From Delphinapterus leucas (taxonomy: Eukaryota; Chordata; Mammalia; Artiodactyla; Monodontidae): 64,000 bases of DNA. The DNA lies in NCBI RefSeq assembly GCF_002288925.2, contig NW_022098001.1, positions 6,663,113 to 6,727,112 of the forward strand. Reading direction: 5' to 3'. The notes under the pieces are model-generated. The model had not been told where the DNA came from. It saw only the letters and a program-made list of their open reading frames with translations, and did no database searches. Numbering within the stretch: position 1 is the first letter of the stretch; each line of letters begins with the position of its first letter. A program made the translations under genes and the position numbers. Positions 24,301 to 33,400 of the stretch are shown here, piece by piece.

Positions 24301-27300
24301 GAGGTTGTGCTAGGACGGCCGGCTGGGGCCAGACTGCAGGTAGATTGCCTCTGATGTCAGCCTTTAGGGAGAGGTGTATGGTCAAAACAGGACTTCGGAC
24401 AATTTCTCCAATGACTTTGTGCTCAACAACAGGGAGTGTAAACTGGAAGACAAATTAAGAAACTCCTGCAACGTGAACCAATAAGGGCCAGAAAAAAGCA
24501 ACAGAAGGACAAAATGTGAATGACAATCCTATGCGGAATGACCTCAAACCTAAGAAAGTGGAACAAATTCAGAAAAAAATGATGTAAGCCGTAAGTCTTC
24601 AACATGTTTAACTTGGGATTTGTCCATACACTTGGCTGTGTCTCCAAAATTCACCCATTCCTTCACAGAAGACAAACCATTATTCCTATATAAGTTGACG
24701 AGCATCTTGTAAACAGAACCATCTGCTATGAACATTCCAAAATGTGCATGTTCACAACACTGTAAATCAACTATACTTCAATTTTTTAAAAAAAAATGTG
24801 CATGTTTACCACAGAAATGGTTCAGAGTGTAGAACTGCCTGGTGTCAAATTTATCAACTTAACATCGCATAACTCAGACCTTGACAATCTCCCTATGCAT
24901 CTCTACAGGGGTATCCATGACACATGGTCACCTTAAAAAAAACAAACAAACAAAAAAAAAAACTGCTCTAATGATTAGATTACTGAACAAGTATAAACTA
25001 TAATTTACTCCACCACAATGTTCAGAGTTTAAAAACTGGAACACTCAGTCATTAAGCTAGCATCTGTCAATTCTACCTAAGTCTAACAACCATACGATTT
25101 TTAAATTCCTCTTATCTTTCAGGAAGACTGATACAAAGACTAGATTGCGTAACAGTGCAGAAAAGAATAGCTGACAAACTGTATAGGCAACTTGCAATGC
25201 TTCTGACCAAATGAACTGCATTTGCCCTAAATACTTACTTCCCTAAAAAATGTGCGCAAACCTTAAACTATACTCAGGACATCCCACTGATGATTTAAAG
25301 AAAGATCTAGAGAGCTATTGAGGTGATTAATAAGGATCCAAGTAAGTGTTAATAATTATATTCTCAGGAACCTCCCTTCTCACTGTCCTCTTCGTTGTCA
25401 TGACCTAACATTGCAATGAGGCTGGTGGGACTGCAGAAAGGAAAATCACCCCGGGGGGGCAACCACGAAAAGTTTACTTAATTAAAAACCTATAATCAAG
25501 AAACCAAGAGACAAAAAACTGACTGATGGTAAGAACTGAGACTATCATCAAAAATTATTTTCACATTTGCTCTACTGAATGCATGGAATTATTAACCCTA
25601 AAAGCAGTTTGTTACTTTTGCTTTCATCCTCTCTTTTCCATTTTTATTGCCTAGTGCCTGCCCTTAGCTGATGTTTTCAATATCTCTTGCGTAATCTACT
25701 GTAAAACTAGCCCCCAACTGGCCTTTTGCCTCATGAGTACATCTTTAGGTCTATTTATTTACTTACCACATATTGTCATGTCAAAAGATCTCTCTGCAAC
25801 ACCTCAGCCTCTACTACCAGAGTACTGCATTATGGTGGTTCTATCAATTCAGAAAAGCATAACAGCATAAACAAGAAAACCCTTCTGCACAGATTTTGAG
25901 ATTAAGTTCCCCTCTATTCAGGTCTGTTCCCTTAAAGCTTTAATCAGAGGTACATTTCTAAGATTCTCCAAAATTCTGGTTTTTTACAAATTATACCTAT
26001 TTACCTAAGCCCTAAGTATTTAGAAAGCTCTGTACGTCAAGAGTCAAAGGGATTGTAGACTGAGTCTGTCAATTAATCAAAATTCAGAAAGTTATTAAGG
26101 ATCCCATACCCATCTTCAGCTAAAATACACAGTAACTGAACTTCAAGTGACTAAACCTGTAGCCTAGAAAAATCTTTTAATGTAACTGAATTTTGAAGAC
26201 AAAATCATCACCAAATAAATCTTCAAATAAATGGTGTAACAGCCTATGTTCATGAATCAAAGACTTAATATGTCAGGATGGCAATACTGCCCCAATTATC
26301 TACAGATTCTACATAATCCCCATCAAAATTCCAGCTGACTTCTAGCAGATATTTGACATGGTATTCCTAAAATTCAAATGGAAATGAAAGGAACCAAACA
26401 GCCAAAATAATCTTGAAAAAGACAAAGTTAAGTTGGAGAGCTCACACTTCCTAATTTCAAAACTTACTACAAAGCTGCAGTAAAGAGGGCAATGTGGTAC
26501 TGGCATAAGGACAGGAATATGGAATACAAATGAGAGTCCAGAAATAAACCCTTACATTTATGTTCCATGGATTTTTGCAAGGGTGTCAGGACAGTTCAAT
26601 GGAGAGAGAATAGTCTTTTCAACAAATGGACAACTGGATATCCACATGCAAAAGAATGAAGATGGACTTCTCCCTACCACTGTATACAAAATTCACTCAA
26701 AATGGATCAAAGACCTAAATGTAAAAACTAAAACTATAAAACTCTTAGAGAAAATACAGACATAAAACTGTGTGACCTTGGATTAGGCAATGTTTTCTTC
26801 CATACAACATCAAAAACACAAGCAACAACAAAAAAGAGATAAATTGGACATTAAAATTAAATGTTTTGTGCTTCAAAACACACTATCTAGAAAGTGAAGA
26901 CGACCGACAGAATGGAGAAAATATTTGCAAGTCATATCTGATAAGAGTTGTATCTAGAATATATAAAGAACTCTTACAAGTCAATAATCAAATGACCAAT
27001 AAGCCAATTAAAAAACAGGCAAAGGATCCAAACAGACATTTCCCCAAAGAAGAAACACAAATGGCTAATAAACACATGAAAAGATGCTAAACACATTATT
27101 AGCCATCAGGGAAATGCAAATCAAAAACACAATGAAATTCTCTTTAATATCCACTAGGGTGGCTATAATCAAAAAGATGGATAGTAACAAGTATTGTCAA
27201 CAATGTGGAGAAACTAGAACCTTCGTACACTGCTGGTGAGACCGTAAAATGGGACAACCACTTTGGAAAACAGTCTGGCAGTTCTTCAAAATGTTAAAAG

Positions 27301-29534
27301 TACAGTCACATTGACCGAGCAATTCCACTCCTAGGTACATACCCAAGAGAAATGAAAACACATGAGCTCACGAATACTTGTACACAAATATTCATGGTAG
27401 CATTATTCATATGAGCCAAAAAATGGAAACAACCTTAATATCCATCAACTGATGAATGGATTAACAAAATGCAGTATATCCTCACAACGTAATATTATTT
27501 GGTAACAAAAAGAAATTAAATGTTGATACATGCTACAACACAGATGAACCTTGAAAACATTACACTAAGGAAAAGAAGCCAGTCACAAGAGACCACATAT
27601 TGTATGATTCCATTTATATGAAATGTCCACAAAAAGCAAATGTGTAGTGTCAGAAAGTAGGTTAGTGGGCAGTGGGGGTTAGGGAGTAACTACTAACGGA
27701 AACAGGATGTTTATGATAGTGGCAGGGGGATGAAAATGTACTAAAATTGATTGTGCTGATGGCTGCATAACTCTGTGAATATATGAAAAATCACTGAATT
27801 GTACACTTGAAGTAGGTGAACTGCCTAGCATGTAAATTATATCTCAATAAAAATATTAAGAGCAGTCACCATTTTCACACGTCAAACAGCTGTATTTTAT
27901 TGCACGTTAATTATATCTTCATAAAGTTGATTTACAAAGAAAAAAAGTCATTGTTTTCTAAAACCATTCCAATAAGCAGAATACACATGTGATAATAAAC
28001 CCAATGCCCCCGTAGCCTAATGGCGACTCTCATTTTGCTCTAGCCTATGCATATAAATACATTACCCTTCTACAAATGCATCCAGTTTAGCCAGTTCATC
28101 CGACAAACCAACCAAGACGTCCAGTGTGCCAACCTAGAAGGGAAAAACAACATTTCATTACTGAGATTTCATCCTGTTTTTTTTTTAAACAAGGTAATAC
28201 AACATCTTGATTTGAAGGGTCTGCAAATCTTAAGTTCTCCTTATTTCATAATATGCAAGTGTGGTTAAAAAATGTTTGCTAGACACTGCAAAGCTATTTA
28301 TATGTACAAGATAATCCTCTAATTCATGGGCACAGCCACCACTTAGATGTGAAGATTCCACAATAGCAGGCCTGTGCCTCTGCTGGTCCTGCCCAGTGGC
28401 AGTGGATCATTTGAAGTCATGGTTTACAAGAGCAGCTCTTAAGCAGGGGTCCAGGGTTGTGCATCAGAGCATCTGTAACTGAAATTGTGGTGTTTCTTTT
28501 TAAAGGAAACTTTATGATTATTATTATTTTTGGCCGCATCGCATGGCACACAGGATTTTAGTTCCCTGACCAGGGACTGAACCAGTGCCCCTGCAGTGAA
28601 AGCACGCAGTCCTAACCACTGGACCACCAGGGAATTCCCTGTAATTGAATTTGTACTCAACGCTGTGTATGTGTAAATGAGCGTGTTTTGGAAGAAATGT
28701 CCACAGTCTATATCAGTGTATCAAAGGAATTCGTAAGTCCCAAAATACTAAGAACCAGTGGTATTTCTTAAATGAGTGTTGTATGTAACTGCCTCATTTG
28801 GTTAACCAGAAAAATATAAGTATCATGATCTTTTCCATTCTTTACAGAAGTTCAGTCAACCGATTACTGGCAGCCTGCTTCACTTAGAGGCTGCTACATT
28901 ACTGATGTTTAATAAATGTTAAATAGATAAACTAGATTAAATAACTAGGATAGATTTGCCAAGTATAATTAAAGAGGTGAAATGGTAAAACATTTACAAC
29001 ATCAGTGAGTATTACACAAATTTAATAACAGAAAAATGGATTCACTCTGATATATAAGAATACACAGTCCCAAGATTTTTCACTTCTAAAAATCATATTT
29101 AAGTAATACATCGAGTATTTTCATAAGATTTCTCATTAAAATTTAAATTACAATTTAGAACAGCACAAAAGTTTAGGAAAAATGTTATTTTGTTTTGGTA
29201 GTTTCCTTCAAGACATCTCAATTTCCTTATTATCTAAAATTTGAAGATCAGAAAGAACAGGATAAGTTTTAAATTATGCCAATCCCTAGAGATGAGAGAG
29301 TTTTCTTTTGAAGGAACCTGGATATCTCATTTCTACCAAAAGGTAAGCAGAGACAACTGTCCTCTCCTTCATGATGAACGATTTTGCACAGCACAGTTTT
29401 ACCTTTAAGTCAGGAATGTTGAACTTTGAAGTAACTGCAAGATTGTTGTTCTTCGTAGTTGCCGCATGCAATTTCTCCCATGTTTGCTGACATGTTTTCT
29501 CCCCAGGAGCTGATATAAGCCAGAACTCAGTCAT
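5842..29534 (-). CDS. ATP6V1C1: V-type proton ATPase subunit C1, whole spliced coding region
   Basis: Subunit C of the V1 sector of the vacuolar H+-ATPase, which acidifies lysosomes, endosomes and other compartments. C is a stator subunit: it bridges one E-G peripheral stalk and the N-terminal part of subunit a, and its release or binding accompanies reversible V1-V0 disassembly (known from the family). Twelve coding exons (29403-29534, 28066-28133, 23141-23226, 20212-20306, 18565-18656, 17293-17391, 15303-15371, 11004-11096, 10823-10916, 9052-9149, 7719-7845, 5842-5937) join in frame to 1149 nt, 382 aa plus stop, with no frameshift or internal stop. The protein begins [13 protein letters not shown] and ends CNLLEFK. 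It follows the ubiquitous C1 isoform as I remember it, not C2. The family fold is a foot (both termini) and a head (about residues 160-270). All introns have GT..AG ends. The gene is intact and not a processed copy. Confidence 0.97.
6011..6306. mobile_element. Tigger-type (Tc1/mariner superfamily) non-autonomous element
   Basis: Terminal inverted repeats aggcatacctt near 6012-6022 and aaggtatgcct near 6295-6305. Internal sequence 'tttcccagtgcatataaaag' and 'caatgtacatacaccttaat' is typical of Tigger1-related elements. Intron 12 of ATP6V1C1. Confidence 0.8.
6427..6727 (+). mobile_element. CHR-family SINE, long form
   Basis: The head 'cctccctggtggtccagtgg' is followed by a body with 'gccacaact' repeats and an (AATA)n-rich tail. 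A 13-bp duplication aaaggctgacttg lies at 6414-6426 and 6728-6740. More diverged than the short-form copies, hence older. Intron 12. Confidence 0.9.
7441..7484 (+). mobile_element. Extremely 5'-truncated CHR SINE tail
   Basis: Only the last ~20 bases of the short-form SINE (gtgagaggcctgcgtac) plus an A-rich tail are present. Near-identical duplications aacataggatct (7429-7440) and aacattggatct (7485-7496) flank it. Intron 12. Confidence 0.8.
7719..7845 (-). CDS. ATP6V1C1: ATP6V1C1 exon 12 (residues 309-351)
   Basis: 127 nt, acceptor tttataag|GTATGG and donor ATTGAT|gtaagt. It encodes [20 protein letters not shown] and [20 protein letters not shown], then ID. The Pro-Asn-Lys-Lys stretch and the His-Leu-Asp helix match C1 as remembered. 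Phase 0 at its end. Confidence 0.97.
8158..8500. mobile_element. MER2/Tigger-type DNA transposon remnant
   Basis: Left part 'aggacccctatggatacc' and 'aaaatccacggatgctcaag', right part 'cccacggttggttgaatcca', with degraded inverted ends. This arrangement matches MER2-like Tigger elements as I remember them. Intron 11. Confidence 0.65.
9052..9149 (-). CDS. ATP6V1C1: ATP6V1C1 exon 11 (residues 277-309)
   Basis: 98 nt, acceptor tttctctag|GGACCA and donor TTGAG|gtaaag. It encodes [20 protein letters not shown] and [12 protein letters not shown], one of the most conserved blocks of the C-subunit family (foot). Phase 2 at its end. Confidence 0.97.
9420..9468. repeat. (TA)n then (ATT)n microsatellite
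   Basis: About 15 TA units followed by six ATT units. It is joined to the A/T tail side of the antisense SINE that follows. Confidence 0.9.
9469..9592 (-). mobile_element. CHR-family SINE, short 3' deleted, antisense
   Basis: The minus strand reads 'atttccctggtgctccagtg' and 'ggttcgatccctggtcaggg'. The element ends at 'ggccaaa' and the tail merges with the microsatellite on its left. Flanking aaaaagg duplication. Intron 10. Confidence 0.85.
9775..9890 (+). repeat. MIR fragment
   Basis: Contains 'tttctcatctgtaaaatcag', the hallmark MIR core. Intron 10. The rest of 9893-10822 shows nothing I recognise. Confidence 0.6.
10823..10916 (-). CDS. ATP6V1C1: ATP6V1C1 exon 10 (residues 245-276)
   Basis: 94 nt, acceptor caatttag|ATTCAT and donor CAATTT|gtatgc. 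It encodes [20 protein letters not shown] and [11 protein letters not shown], a highly charged helix returning from head to foot. Phase 0 at its end. Confidence 0.96.
10917..11003 (-). other. ATP6V1C1: ATP6V1C1 intron 9, only 87 nt
   Basis: GTAAGA donor, T-rich tract with TTTTTTTTCCCCCCC, and TTTAG acceptor. It is close to the practical minimum for a mammalian intron, and much shorter than the other introns (1.2-13.9 kb). Confidence 0.9.
11004..11096 (-). CDS. ATP6V1C1: ATP6V1C1 exon 9 (residues 214-245)
   Basis: 93 nt, acceptor tctctctag|TGTTCT and donor AACAA|gtaaga. It encodes [20 protein letters not shown] and [10 protein letters not shown], part of the head. Phase 2 at both ends. Only 87 nt separate it from exon 10. 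Confidence 0.96.
11726..12010 (+). mobile_element. CHR-family SINE, long form
   Basis: The head 'ggacttctctggtggcccag' is followed by the body with 'gccgcaactagagaaagccc' and an (AAAT)n tail. Duplication aacaaagcc at 11715-11723 and 12011-12019. Intron 8. Confidence 0.92.
12020..14120. other. Intron 8 stretch, little recognised
   Basis: No exon evidence on either strand. A MIR 3'-like piece is possible at 13290-13360 ('agcacatagtaatcactcaa'). Confidence 0.5.
14130..14305 (+). repeat. MIR
   Basis: 'gaggcccagagaagttaaaa' and 'gcaggtcacatagcaagttg' are the conserved MIR core. First of three MIRs in the same direction within 1 kb. Intron 8. Confidence 0.8.
14540..14745 (+). repeat. MIR
   Basis: 'tggagttaaaagacctgagt' and 'tttcttcatctatgag' match a MIR. 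Intron 8. Confidence 0.7.
14950..15150 (+). repeat. MIR
   Basis: 'gatctgggttctagttacag' and 'gtgtgactctgggcaaacca' match the MIR core. It ends about 150 bp from exon 8. Intron 8. Confidence 0.8.
15303..15371 (-). CDS. ATP6V1C1: ATP6V1C1 exon 8 (residues 191-214)
   Basis: 69 nt, acceptor ttttctgcag|GTTAAA and donor AGCAA|gtaagt. It encodes [20 protein letters not shown], part of the head domain. Phase 2 at both ends. Confidence 0.96.
16462..16582. repeat. (CCCTCT)n/(TC)n/(CA)n compound microsatellite
   Basis: A polypyrimidine tract of about 90 bp on the plus strand changes directly to CA repeats. The minus-strand transcript would carry a purine-rich tract. Intron 7. Confidence 0.92.
16660..16895. 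mobile_element. Old hAT-type DNA transposon fragment
   Basis: 'cctgtttttgtaaataaatt', 'gagtagttgtatcagagacc' and 'ctatctggccctttgcagaa' match a common mammalian non-autonomous hAT element whose end begins with 'ttggcaaacta'. I cannot name the subfamily with confidence. Intron 7. Confidence 0.6.
17293..17391 (-). CDS. ATP6V1C1: ATP6V1C1 exon 7 (residues 158-191)
   Basis: 99 nt, acceptor tattcctcag|AGGAAG and donor CCCAA|gtatgt. It encodes [20 protein letters not shown] and [12 protein letters not shown], entry into the head domain. Phase 2 at both ends, so its loss would keep the frame. Confidence 0.96.
18403..18524 (-). mobile_element. CHR-family SINE, short 3' deleted, antisense
   Basis: The minus strand reads 'gggacttccctggaggtcca' and ends at 'cacagccaaaaa' with a long A tail. 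Flanks cccaatt on both sides. It lies in intron 6 about 40 nt after the exon 6 donor, in the sense direction of ATP6V1C1. Confidence 0.88.
18565..18656 (-). CDS. ATP6V1C1: ATP6V1C1 exon 6 (residues 128-158)
   Basis: 92 nt, acceptor tctttaaag|GGAGTG and donor AATGC|gtaagc. It encodes [20 protein letters not shown] and [10 protein letters not shown], a long charged helix leading from foot to head. An antisense SINE begins only about 40 nt past the donor. Phase 2 at its end. Confidence 0.96.
19180..19340 (+). repeat. MIR
   Basis: 'ccagctgtgtggcactgggg' and 'acctctctgagcctctttcc' are MIR core sequence. Intron 5. The rest of that intron shows nothing I can name firmly. Confidence 0.75.
20212..20306 (-). 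CDS. ATP6V1C1: ATP6V1C1 exon 5 (residues 96-127)
   Basis: 95 nt, acceptor ttatttcag|TTGACT and donor GCCAAG|gtaaga. It encodes [20 protein letters not shown] and then [11 protein letters not shown], part of the foot. Phase 0 at its end. Confidence 0.96.
20654..20973 (+). mobile_element. CHR-family SINE, long form
   Basis: Head 'gggactccctggtggcacag', body with 'gcgcgcctagagcccgtgct' and 'gcaacaaagacccaac', and an (AAAT)n tail. Duplication ctacttca at 20646-20653 and 20974-20981. Intron 4. Confidence 0.93.
21163..21378 (+). mobile_element. CHR-family SINE, short form with altered 3' end
   Basis: A head like the other short copies, but the usual 'agaggccacaacagtgagag' end is replaced by about 35 bases of A/C-rich sequence before the A tail. 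Duplication aagaaatgcagagc near 21151-21164 and aagaaatgcggagc near 21381-21394. Intron 4. Confidence 0.9.
22040..22375 (+). mobile_element. Solo LTR of an endogenous retrovirus (probable)
   Basis: GC-richer than its surroundings, with an 'aataaagg' TATA-like site (22211-22218), a C-rich region, and a poly(A) hexamer AATAAA at 22306-22311 followed by a T/G-rich stretch, the layout of a gammaretrovirus-like LTR. No internal retroviral sequence adjoins it, so it would be a solo LTR. Exact ends and target duplication were not found. Antisense to ATP6V1C1, intron 4. Confidence 0.55.
23141..23226 (-). CDS. ATP6V1C1: ATP6V1C1 exon 4 (residues 67-96)
   Basis: 86 nt, acceptor tcccaag|GGTGGTT and strong donor GGAG|gtaagc. 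It encodes a helical foot segment with [20 protein letters not shown]. The acceptor tract contains a long T run (A run on the plus strand, 23233-23250). It ends after one base of the Val96 codon (phase 1 intron). Confidence 0.96.
23660..23910 (+). repeat. MIR-like fragment
   Basis: 'tatttattgagcatctacta', 'gagtaagtgacttagcccca' and 'gttcccagcagagctgtgac' follow the MIR order. Intron 3. Confidence 0.6.
24753..24792 (+). mobile_element. 40-bp L1 tail insertion
   Basis: It contains only 'actgtaaatcaactatactt' plus a short tail, the extreme 3' end of artiodactyl/cetacean-type L1. The 14-bp duplication aaaatgtgcatgtt is exact at 24739-24752 and 24793-24806. Intron 3. Confidence 0.8.
24810..26225. 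other. Intron 3 stretch, nothing recognised
   Basis: AT-rich sequence with an (AAAC)n-like run near 24940 and a short G run at 25453-25459. I saw no exon or repeat family here. Confidence 0.5.
26230..27856 (+). mobile_element. Old L1 (L1MA/L1ME-type), 3' 1.6 kb
   Basis: The 3' part of ORF2 with stops and frameshifts ('aagctgcagtaaagagggca', 'cattattagccatcagggaa'), then a 3' UTR ending 'aatgtactaaaattgattgt' and 'tctcaataaaaata'. Antisense to ATP6V1C1 in intron 3, ending about 210 bp from exon 3. Confidence 0.88.
28066..28133 (-). CDS. ATP6V1C1: ATP6V1C1 exon 3 (residues 45-67)
   Basis: 68 nt, acceptor cttctag|GTTGGC and donor GAAGG|gtaatg. It encodes [20 protein letters not shown] followed by VEG, a well-conserved stretch of the foot domain. 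The Gly67 codon is split 2+1 with exon 4 (phase 2 intron). Confidence 0.96.
28488..28639 (-). mobile_element. CHR-family SINE, short 3' deleted, antisense
   Basis: The minus strand reads 'gggaattccctggtggtcca' and 'aggactgcgtgctttcactg'. Duplication tgtaactgaaattg (28474-28487) and tgtaattgaatttg (28640-28653). Intron 2. Confidence 0.87.
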
Positions 29535-29573
29535 GTTGGTTACCAGATATTTCTTCCAAAATCAAGAGAGACT
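29403..29573 (-). CDS. ATP6V1C1: ATP6V1C1 exon 2 (start codon; residues 1-44)
   Basis: The 3' splice site is acatttcag|agtc at 29573/29574 and the donor is TTAAAG|gtaaaa at 29403. ATG is at 29534-29532 in the context aaccaacATGA (A at -3), with no upstream ATG within the exon. It encodes the N-terminal strand of the foot domain, ending FNIPDLK. The 5' 39 nt are leader. The intron after it is phase 0. Confidence 0.97.
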
Positions 29574-30375
29574 CTGAAATGTAAAACAAAACAAACTAAA
29601 AGTACATTCAATATCACTTGTTTCTAAATTATTTCAGAGTGATAAGCATAGCCTGTTGCAAAACTATCAATAATTCAACACTGGCATACAATCCTAAGCA
29701 AAGTCAAATCTACTTACCTGGATGTAAATCCATATAAATGGTAAATGGTGATTTATTTATGATACTAGGAAAAAGAGATGATAAAGACCTAATACATGAA
29801 GTACATAATTTTTTTAAATTACAAAACATCCTAAAATGGGAATTAGTCAAGAAATGAGACTACCCAAAATATCAGCCACCAACAGTTTCATTCCACAAAA
29901 GAAGGTGGGAGAGTCACAAATTTATAGGTTTATCTTAAATTTTTAAAACATAAAACCAAAATAGGAAGTAAAAAAACATGCATAACTCTTACCTTTGAAA
30001 AAGAATTGAATCAATGCATTTGAACAGTAGCCACCAAATAAATTTGCCACATCTGGCTTAGCAAATCCTACAAGGTCAGCCAAATTGGTGGTTAATTTTC
30101 ATCCATATTCAATCTAAGGGAATCTCCTCAATCTCTAGCGTATACTTAGTGGCCATCAAACGTTTACAAATTTGCAAAAAAAAAAACAAAACTTGACAAT
30201 CAACCTTGTAAATCAGTCTCTTATTTAAAATATGACTTGGGGCAGGGAGGGATGCATAATACAACACGATTGGATCTGAATTAAGAGGCTGTGAATCTCC
30301 CTTTCCAGAGTTCCATTAAGACAAAACCAACCCTCTTCCACAATCTTTCTCCCTCTCCCCTTTTCCCTCTCTCCC

Positions 30376-30377
30376 TG

Positions 30378-30410
<33 letters not shown>

Positions 30411-30443
30411 TACACATGCACACACACATGCACACATGCGCAC
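30376..30443. repeat. (CA)n microsatellite
   Basis: About 12 uninterrupted CA units, then a degenerate CA/TGCA tract. Intron 1. Confidence 0.92.
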
Positions 30444-30783
30444 AGAGAAAAAGAAAGTCCAAAACCAAATCTACTCAGAATCTAAGTAGGTAAAAAACAC
30501 AAACACAGAACTCATAATATAATAGTGTCATTATTTCTACTTTAATATGCTTTCATTAGAACCACCATAAACTTTCTACTACCACTGCTTGTTTAACCTT
30601 TCCTGAAATTTGGAGTCTTAGGCAGAAAATAACGATCTTACAAAGTTGTCCTGATAATCAATCAAAGAATGAATATGAAAGAACTTTGTAAATTTAAATT
30701 TCCTTTAAAATGTAAAGTATCATAGTTAATCGCAATGGACTTTCATAATTTCAAAAGACAACTGAAATTAAAGTAATCCTACC

Positions 30784-31162
30784 GGGCTTCCCTGGTGGCG
30801 CAGTGGTTAAGAATCCGCCTGCCAATGCAGGAGACACGGGTTCGAGCCCTGGTCCGGGAATATCTAACATGCCGTGGAGCAACTAAACCCGTGGGCCACA
30901 ACTACTGGGCCTGCACTCTAGAGCCCGCAAGCCACAGCTACTGAGCCCACGTGCCACAATTACTGAAGCCCGTACTCCTAGAGCCCACGCTCCGCAACAA
31001 GAGAAGCCACTGCAATGAGAAGCCTGTGCACCACAACGAAGAACAGCCCCCGCTGGCCACGACAAGAGAAAAGCCCATGCGTGGCATTGAAGACCCAACG
31101 CGCGTAGCACTGAAGACCCAATGCAAATAAATAAATTTCTTAAAAAATGTTTAAAAATAAAT
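30784..31162 (+). mobile_element. CHR-family SINE, long form with extended body
   Basis: An intact head, then several 'gccacaactactgagcc' type repeat units, making it longer (~380 bp) than the other long copies, and an (AAAT)n tail. Duplication aaagtaatcctacc (30770-30783) and aaagtaacctacc (31163-31175). Intron 1. Confidence 0.93.
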
Positions 31163-31199
31163 AAAGTAACCTACCAGGTCATTACACAATTGAAGGTGA

Positions 31200-31705
31200 C
31201 CTGAACATATATGCCATTCAATATTCTTATTTTTTTCTAACTTCCATTTCAAGAGTATCTACCACATACTAGGTACTGCTCTAAACGTTTTATACATTAT
31301 TATTTCAATTAATCTTCCTAACACCTCTACGAGATACATATCATCCTCCCCACTTATAGATTTTTTTAAATAAATTTGTTTATTTATTTATTTTTGGCTG
31401 TGTTGGGTCTTCATTGCTGCACACGGGCTTTCTCTAGTTGCAGCGAGCGGGCTTCTCGTTGCAGTGGCTTCTCGTTGCAGAGCACGAGCTCTAGGCGCGT
31501 GGGCTTCAGTAGCTGTGGCACACGGTCTCAGTAGCTGTGGTGCACGGGCTTCGTTGCTCCGCGGCATATGGGATCTTCCCGGACCAGGGCTCGAACCCCT
31601 GTCCCCTGTATTGGCAGGCGGATTCTTAACCACTGCACCACCAGGGAAGTCCCCCGCTTACAGATTTAAAAACCCACTCAGAAAGGTTAAACTGGTGAAA
31701 ATAAA
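31200..31705 (+). repeat. MIR interrupted by an antisense SINE
   Basis: 'tctaccacatactaggtact' and 'taatcttcctaacacctcta' on the left, and 'aaacccactcagaaaggtta' on the right, belong to one MIR split by the SINE at 31364-31653. The MIR therefore predates the SINE. Confidence 0.65.
31364..31653 (-). mobile_element. CHR-family SINE, long form, antisense
   Basis: The minus strand reads 'gggacttccctggtggtgca' and 'ggttcgagccctggtccggg', with an (AAAT)n tail on the left. Duplication cccacttatagattt (31349-31363) and ccgcttacagattt (31654-31667). Intron 1, opposite to the SINE at 30784-31162. Confidence 0.93.
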
Positions 31706-31709
31706 GATG

Positions 31710-33400
31710 GTGGTATTAAATGAATCTCAAGAATTGTACTCTAAGATGATTTTTTCCAACATTCCTAAAAAGGCTGCACTAAGAGCTGCACTCTCTCAAA
31801 TGGCCAACAAACTAAACACAGATTAATAGTGATGGTAAGCCCAGACAAAGCACTCAGCCTGGCCAGAAAAACAGTATCTGATGACCTGCAGATCACCTCC
31901 TCTCCCCGCAAAATGGCAGGTGACAGAATCAATTGTTAATGTCTTCCTCATGATACTGTTAAATTATATCTAAACTGCATCTTCTTCAAAGACTGTAACC
32001 ATATGAGCTATTACAGTAGATGTCACTATCATACCACTTAAGAGTTCTAGAAAATCTTTTTCAGCCAGCAGGTTTCCAAAGGATTTCAAGAAATATAGAA
32101 AGAGGACCATATTTCCTCATTTATAAATACCTGCCTGACTCTACAGAGCTTTCATCAGGATCAAATGAAATAATGTCATGGTAATTCTAAACAAAACTAG
32201 AGTCCCATCCTGCCTCTAAAGGCTGCTCCCAGTGTCCCACGTAGGAAATATCTTGTTTACTTACTACCTTGTAAATGCCACTATTATGCATTTATCACAC
32301 TATTCTGCCTCATTTTTTTCACAACATCTTTTCCTCCCCACCTGACTGAGAAACCCTGAAGGGCCAGAATCATACCTTCTTTTCTGATGCTCTAAAAACC
32401 CAGCATATACAATTCCTGCCAACAGCAGGGATTTTATGAATAAATAAGAGACTTTATGAATAAGTCCTTGCTCGTTTTATGAATAAATGAAATATAATTA
32501 TAACAATGACTCTGAACCAATCAAAAAGTCTGATCAGAGAAAAAAAATAAGGGCCAAGAAAAATATTTAAATGTTTTTTAAAGCTTTTTTTTTTTTTAAT
32601 TTAGTCTTTCAGAAAACAAATCCTAACCTTAGAGTAGTATATAAATTAAAAATCAGTAAAGCTGCAGATTACTAAGCCTTTGTCTTTCATTATTTTACAG
32701 GTGAATATAGAAATATAAAAGAGAGGGATTGAGAAAGAACCTGTTGGTACTTCAGGCAAAGCCATGGCCTCAATTCTTCTATCCTCTGGTCAAAGCAAAC
32801 TATATAAGAGGAGTCTGATGCGAAAGACAAGCGACTTAAGTATCTAAGGATAAATGTAAGAACTGCCTATGAGAAGAGCATCAATAAGACTTCTGCAAAA
32901 TCCCTGTTTTTTGGTCCACTGTTATCCTGTCACTTAAACAAGTCACATAAAAAAATTCTTTTTGAAACTTAAGTACAATTTACGCTCAGTTCCAAAAAAA
33001 CCCTATCTTTGCAGATGAACATATTTGTCGGGGGGAGGTCAAAAAGTGAAATCCCTGTTGCTAAACACATTTCCCCTTCTGAGCCACACAGACAGTCAAG
33101 ACTGGTGTCCACTGGTTATCATCTCACCCAAGGTCTGGACACCTCCACTTCTGCTGACTGCTTCAACTGACTTGTTTTTATGCCTAATTATTTCCCTTTG
33201 TTTCATCTTGTATATTGGAAGTCAGGCATAAATATAGGCAAATCATATGTTAAGCAAAAGAGAAAATGATTTAAAAGGCATTCCTCAAGACTCAGATCAA
33301 GGTTTAAGTCCCTCTGTTATATGTGTGTACACAGTTGCTCTCTTGATGATCTTATTTGTACTCAAGGCAATTCCAGTCTAGATGCTGAACACTATTCTAC
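31710..33400. other. Intron 1 stretch, mostly unrecognised
   Basis: Nothing firm. 32170-32420 may be an old L2-type remnant from its style, but I could not support it. Confidence 0.45.
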
